15,106 nucleotides of DNA, taken from contig JAUWXS010000006.1 of NCBI GenBank assembly GCA_030616265.1, positions 1 through 15,106 of the forward strand, given 5' to 3'. Positions 11,814-15,106 of the stretch are shown here, in pieces (position 1 is the first letter of the stretch; each line of letters opens with the position of its first letter). The notes beneath the pieces were generated by a model. The model made no database searches. It was given only the letters and a program-made list of their open reading frames with translations, and was not told the DNA's origin. The stretch comes from Dehalococcoidia bacterium. GTDB taxonomy: Bacteria; Chloroflexota; Dehalococcoidia; Dehalococcoidales; BS750m-G39. The position numbers and the translations under genes are program-made.

Positions 11814-11890
11814 TGGTACCCCTGGCGCGACTCGAACGCGCGACACGCGGTTTAGGAAACCGCTGCTCTATCCACCTGAGCTACAGGGGC
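11814..11890 (-). tRNA. tRNA-Arg, anticodon CCT
   Basis: The acceptor stem GCCCCTG (11890-11884) pairs with CAGGGGT (11824-11818, terminal G-T), with discriminator A and encoded CCA (11816-11814). The anticodon stem GCGGT/ACCGC encloses TTCCTAA, giving CCT for AGG codons. The T-arm GCGCG-TTCGAGT-CGCGC is perfect. It is the first gene of a two-tRNA unit with tRNA-Trp. Confidence 0.94.
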
Positions 11891-11914
11891 ACGCCTGTCC
11901 CTAAAGCCTTTTCA

Positions 11915-11942
11915 ATTATAACAGCTTTGTTGAGCAATACAA
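11915..11942 (-). promoter_or_regulatory. Promoter of the tRNA-Arg/tRNA-Trp unit
   Basis: TATAAT on the minus strand (11920-11915) is a perfect -10 box, 25 bases before the mature tRNA-Arg. TTGTAT 16 bases upstream is a 3-of-6 -35 candidate. The remainder of 11943-12034 shows nothing I can identify. Confidence 0.5.
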
Positions 11943-12010
11943 GCAGGGCGATTTCCGCTTTCCCCAAGCTTGATGAGTAGACAGTGCTCAGTGCCGCCCC
12001 TATTTTATGG

Positions 12011-12040
12011 TTTTCAACTCGCTTAAAGCAGGGGTATAAT
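12011..12040 (+). promoter_or_regulatory. Promoter of the P-type ATPase gene
   Basis: TATAAT (12035-12040) is a perfect -10 box. TTTTCA (12011-12016, 4 of 6) lies 18 bases upstream. The leader is about 45 bases and contains a small GGGG/CCCC hairpin (12063-12066 with 12074-12077) just before the ribosome binding site AAGG (12080-12083). Confidence 0.55.
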
Positions 12041-12090
12041 ACGGTCAACATTGTTTAGAGCCGGGGTTAGCTGCCCCTCAAGGTAGATTA

Positions 12091-14799
12091 ATGGCTGAAG
12101 AGCAAAGCTGGTATAGACTAGGGGCTGAAGATGTCTTGGGCACGCTTAAGTCCGGGCGCGGCGGCTTAAACCGGGTAGAAGCCCGAAAAAGGCTGGAGCA
12201 GTACGGCGCCAACGAGCTGGTTGCCAAGAAGGGAGTCTCTCCCTGGGCGCTCTTTTTGCGGCAGTTCAAGAGCTTTCTCATTATCATCCTCATTATTGCC
12301 GCGGCGCTGTCGGCGATATTAGGCGAGGTGGTTGATGCCGTTATTATCGGCATCATCATTCTTTTTGCCAGCGGTCTGGGCTTTGTTCAGGAGTACCGAG
12401 CCGAGCGGGCCATGGAAGCCCTAAGAAGAATGGCGGCGCCTACGGCATCGGTGCGCCGGGAGGGAAAAGAGGTTGAAATTGCCGCCCGAGAATTAGTCCC
12501 CGGCGACATAGTCATCCTCAGGACCGGCGACAGAATAGCCGCCGACGCCCGCCTGATAGAAGCGGTTAACCTGAAGACCAACGAAGCCGCTCTCACCGGA
12601 GAATCGGCCCCCGTTGAGAAGATAGATACCATTATTCAGGGCGAGGTGGGTATCGGCGACCGGCGCAACCTGGTCTATATGGGGACGGCGGTTATCAATG
12701 GCCGGGGCACCGCCGTGGTCACCGCCACTGGCATGACCACTGAATTTGGCAAGATTGCCAGCCTGCTGCAGGCGGTCAAGGCAGAGCGGACGCCGCTGGA
12801 GATTAACCTTGACCGCACCGGCAAGTGGATTGCTATCAGCGCCCTGATCCTGTGTTTTGTCCTGGCGGGCTTGGGTGTGGCCAGGGGCCATGAGCTTCTG
12901 GAGATGTTTATCTGGGGGATAGCCCTGGCGGTGGCGGCCGTTCCCGAAGCCCTGCCCGCGGTGGTGGCCATTAGCCTGGCTTTAGGCGTGCGCCGAATGG
13001 CCAAGCGCCACGCCCTGATACGAAAGCTGCCGGCGGTGGAGACCCTGGGCAGCACCACCTTTATCTGTTCCGACAAAACAGGAACGCTGACTCAGGGTAA
13101 GATGACGGTGCGGCGCATCTACGCCGACGACAGGTCTGTTGATGTCAGCGGCGTCGGTTACGAGCCTGAGGGCGAATTCTATGTCGGCGGTGAGACGGTA
13201 AGCGTGGAGGCGGAATCGGCGCTGGAAAGGCTGCTGCAGATAGGCGCCCTGTGTAATGACACGGCGCTCACCTCCAGCGGCCGAATCTGGGAAGTCAGTG
13301 GCGACCCTACCGAGGGCTCGCTGCTGGTAACCGCGGCTAAGGCTGGCTTGTGGCCGGAGCAGCTTAACCGCCAGTTTCCCCGCATCGGCGAAATTCCCTT
13401 CTCTTCGGAGAGGAAGCGAATGACCACCGTCCACCAGACGCCGGAGGGCAGGGTTGCCTATTCCAAGGGGGCACCGGAGCTGGTCTTGGACTCCTGCCGC
13501 TATATTTACGCCAGCGGGCGGGAAAGGGAGCTAACCGATGAAGACCGGGAAAGCCTCCTCTCGGCGGGGAGGGGGATGTCGGACGATGCCCTGCGCGTGC
13601 TGGGGCTGGCCTATAAGCGGCTGGCTGACAGCGGCGAGATAACCGAAGCCATAGAAGAGGACATGGTCTTTACCGGGCTGGCGGGTATGATCGACCCGCC
13701 GCGCGAGGAGGCCAAGGAGGCGATAGAGCGCTGCGACCAGGCGGGGGTAAAATCGGTGATGATAACCGGCGACCATAAGACGACGGCGGTTGCCGTTGCC
13801 CGCGAGCTGGGCTTACTCAAAGAGGGGCTGGTGCTGACCGGCGTTGAGCTCGACGGCTTGAGCCAGGCAGAACTCGAAGAGATGGTGGAGAGGATAGAGG
13901 TCTATGCCCGCGTTTCGCCGGCGCATAAGCTACGGGTGGTCGAAGCCCTGACTAAGAGGGGTCACGTCGTCGCCATGACCGGGGACGGCGTCAACGATGC
14001 CCCGGCGCTAAAGAAGGCTGATATCGGCATAGCTATGGGCATCACCGGCACCGATGTCACCACCGAGGCGGCGGACATGGTTCTAACCGATGACAACTTC
14101 GCCTCTATCGTGGCCGCTATCGAGGAGGGGAGGGGCATCTTCAGCAACATCAAGAAGTACCTGATGTACCTGCTCTCCTCCAATATCGGGGAGATACTGC
14201 TCATGGCGGGGGCTATCCTTTTCGGGCCGCTGCTCGGTCTGCCGGCGGGCGCTATTCCTTTAGTCGCCATTCAGATACTGTGGGTAAACCTGGCCACCGA
14301 TGGCTTGCCGGCCATAGCCCTTTCCGTCGACCCGCCCGCCCCCGACCTTATGAAGCAGAAGCCCCGCCCGCGGGGGCAGGGCGTCTTTACCCGAGAGGTG
14401 CTGATACTGATGACGGTGGGTGGGGTGTGGTCGTGCCTGGTCAACCTGGGGGTATTTAAGTGGGCGCTGGATGCGGGGCGGGGTATGCTTGAGGCGCAGG
14501 CACTGTGCTTTCTTACCCTGGTCCTGATACAGTTTTTTAAAGCCTACAACTTCCGTTCCGATAAGCAGTCGATATTCAAAATCGGCATCTTCAAGAACAA
14601 GTGGCTGAATATCGCCATACCCTGGGAAATCGCCCTGCTGGTGGTAATAGTCTATACGCCGGTTCTCCAGCACTCATTCCATACTTTTCCCTTGGGCGGC
14701 TTTGACTGGCTGATAGTCGTCTTGCTGGCGGCGACCATCTTTCCCGTCCTTGAGTTGACCAAGGCTATCTTCCGGTGGCGGGAGAGAAAGAAAGCGTGA
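12091..14799 (+). CDS. Calcium-transporting P-type ATPase (P2 type)
   Basis: This 902-residue protein pumps cations, most likely Ca2+, out of the cell using ATP. The N-terminal cation-ATPase domain (5-75) is followed by the actuator motif TGES (169-172) and the M4 motif PEALP (285-289). The phosphorylation site is DKTGTLT (D328). Next come the nucleotide-binding KGAPE (459-463), MITGD (557-561) and the hinge GDGVNDAP (631-638). Ten membrane segments fit. Ion-site residues of Ca2+ pumps are present: E286, N698 and E701 (SSNIGE), and N733 and D737 (WVNLATDGLP). In M8, Q814 replaces the glutamate of the sarcoplasmic pump, as in plasma-membrane Ca2+ pumps that carry one ion per cycle. AAGG at 12080-12083 precedes ATG 12091. 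The gene has its own promoter and faces tRNA-Ala. Confidence 0.93.
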   Translation: MAEEQSWYRLGAEDVLGTLKSGRGGLNRVEARKRLEQYGANELVAKKGVSPWALFLRQFKSFLIIILIIAAALSAILGEVVDAVIIGIIILFASGLGFVQEYRAERAMEALRRMAAPTASVRREGKEVEIAARELVPGDIVILRTGDRIAADARLIEAVNLKTNEAALTGESAPVEKIDTIIQGEVGIGDRRNLVYMGTAVINGRGTAVVTATGMTTEFGKIASLLQAVKAERTPLEINLDRTGKWIAISALILCFVLAGLGVARGHELLEMFIWGIALAVAAVPEALPAVVAISLALGVRRMAKRHALIRKLPAVETLGSTTFICSDKTGTLTQGKMTVRRIYADDRSVDVSGVGYEPEGEFYVGGETVSVEAESALERLLQIGALCNDTALTSSGRIWEVSGDPTEGSLLVTAAKAGLWPEQLNRQFPRIGEIPFSSERKRMTTVHQTPEGRVAYSKGAPELVLDSCRYIYASGRERELTDEDRESLLSAGRGMSDDALRVLGLAYKRLADSGEITEAIEEDMVFTGLAGMIDPPREEAKEAIERCDQAGVKSVMITGDHKTTAVAVARELGLLKEGLVLTGVELDGLSQAELEEMVERIEVYARVSPAHKLRVVEALTKRGHVVAMTGDGVNDAPALKKADIGIAMGITGTDVTTEAADMVLTDDNFASIVAAIEEGRGIFSNIKKYLMYLLSSNIGEILLMAGAILFGPLLGLPAGAIPLVAIQILWVNLATDGLPAIALSVDPPAPDLMKQKPRPRGQGVFTREVLILMTVGGVWSCLVNLGVFKWALDAGRGMLEAQALCFLTLVLIQFFKAYNFRSDKQSIFKIGIFKNKWLNIAIPWEIALLVVIVYTPVLQHSFHTFPLGGFDWLIVVLLAATIFPVLELTKAIFRWRERKKA

Positions 14800-14800
14800 T

Positions 14801-14876
14801 TGGTGGAGATAGGGGGATTCGAACCCCCGACCTCTGCCATGCGAAGGCAGCGCTCTCCCAGTTGAGCTATATCCCC
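14801..14876 (-). tRNA. tRNA-Ala, anticodon CGC
   Basis: The acceptor stem GGGGATA (14876-14870) pairs with TATCTCC (14811-14805, one G-T), with discriminator A and encoded CCA (14803-14801). The anticodon stem CTGCC/GGCAG encloses TTCGCAT, giving CGC for GCG codons. The T-arm GGGGG-TTCGAAT-CCCCC is perfect. Its 3' end lies 1 base from the stop codon of the convergent ATPase gene. Confidence 0.95.
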
Positions 14877-14889
14877 ACCTGTAGGAGAA

Positions 14890-14918
14890 ATTATAACACA
14901 AGCAAGCTGATTTGACAG
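14890..14918 (-). promoter_or_regulatory. Promoter of tRNA-Ala
   Basis: On the minus strand CTGTCA (14918-14913, 4 of 6), a 17-base spacer and TATAAT (14895-14890, 6 of 6) lie 14 bases before the mature tRNA. Transcription should start near 14883. Confidence 0.65.
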
Positions 14919-14963
14919 CCTCCACCCCACCCCAGGTTGTTTTTCCCACCCGTCCCGCCCTAC

Positions 14964-14978
14964 AGAGGTGTCACCTCT
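14964..14978. promoter_or_regulatory. Perfect 7-bp palindrome, possible operator
   Basis: AGAGGTG (14964-14970) and CACCTCT (14972-14978) are exact inverted copies around one central base. The very short centre suits a bound dimeric regulator better than an RNA hairpin. No gene it would control is visible in the window. Confidence 0.35.
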
Positions 14979-15039
14979 ATAGACTTCTCTCCCCCCACCC
15001 CCAATTTTATCTATTCCCGCCCGCCACCCTTTTAAGGAA

Positions 15040-15060
15040 AAAGGGGGCTTTGCCCCCTTT
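15040..15060 (-). terminator. Intrinsic terminator, leftward, for a gene beyond the right edge
   Basis: On the minus strand AAAGGGGGC (15060-15052) pairs perfectly with GCCCCCTTT (15048-15040) around AAA. Two more T follow before CC, giving a run of five T. Stem strength and T-run suit termination of leftward transcription entering from the right. Readings on the plus strand lack a T-run after the stem beyond the stem itself. Confidence 0.55.
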
Positions 15061-15083
15061 AAAACCCCCAAAATAAGGGGCTA

Positions 15084-15106
15084 ATAGGGGTCTAACCCCT
15101 ATAGGG
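15084..15106. repeat. G/C-tract inverted repeats at the right edge
   Basis: ATAGGGG (15084-15090) and CCCCTAT (15096-15102) are exact complements with a 5-base loop, and CCCTATAGGG (15097-15106) is a palindrome ending at the window edge. Similar GGGG/CCCC blocks fill 15065-15106. This looks like part of an intergenic repeat that continues outside the window. Confidence 0.4.

Noticed and set aside
14652..15071. Long minus-strand frame covering tRNA-Ala and the end of the ATPase gene
   Set aside because: It runs through a tRNA and antisense to conserved ATPase codons, and its product has no protein-like features.

Overview
The window (about 15.1 kb, GC-rich at roughly 55-60% by eye) looks like ordinary bacterial chromosome rather than a plasmid, phage or island. 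No rRNA, transposase, integrase or CRISPR array is visible. Split transketolase subunits, a CTC-type L25, a long-form HPF, HD-GYP signalling and many GTG/TTG starts fit Chloroflexota, perhaps a Dehalococcoidia-like lineage. That assignment is inference, because no phylogenetic marker can be compared here.

Left part (1-5212, all minus strand). Three transcription units can be read. (i) A strong promoter at 1442-1470 drives three small unknown membrane proteins, followed by a truncated O6-methylguanine-DNA methyltransferase that runs off the left edge. (ii) A promoter at 3031-3059 drives a 70-residue zinc-ribbon protein, a ComF-type phosphoribosyltransferase and the long hibernation factor HPF. 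(iii) Ribosomal protein L25, a metal-dependent amidohydrolase and the RNA 2',3'-cyclic phosphodiesterase ThpR lie head to tail with little or no spacing.

Middle part (5213-9700). The N- and C-terminal transketolase subunits run rightward from a consensus-like promoter. The first 100 bases of that transcript can fold into a terminator-like hairpin and mutually exclusive alternatives. The transketolase stop codon overlaps that of a convergent plsY (membrane phospholipid synthesis), which is expressed from behind tRNA-Leu(TAA). A lone S1/P1-nuclease or phospholipase-C-like gene sits in the opposite orientation between tRNA-Leu(TAA) and a Leu(GAG)-Gly(GCC)-Cys(GCA) tRNA operon. That operon begins with a small LiaI-like membrane protein gene. 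The two tRNA spacers carry copies of the same hairpin.

Right part (9700-15106). A signalling operon begins with two apparent mini-genes: a 35-residue lipoprotein-like peptide, and a 72-residue protein made of only the first membrane segment and last ATPase motif of a sensor kinase. A receiver-only protein and a receiver/HD-GYP c-di-GMP phosphodiesterase follow. After tandem tRNA-Trp and tRNA-Arg genes on the minus strand comes a complete Ca2+-type P-type ATPase, then a convergent tRNA-Ala(CGC). The last 230 bases hold no gene, but contain a perfect short palindrome and G/C-rich hairpins.

All seven tRNA genes are on the minus strand and encode their CCA ends. The most promising items for follow-up are the wobble-paired spacer hairpins in the tRNA operon, the attenuator-like leader of the transketolase operon, and the collapsed lipoprotein/kinase pair ahead of intact response regulators.
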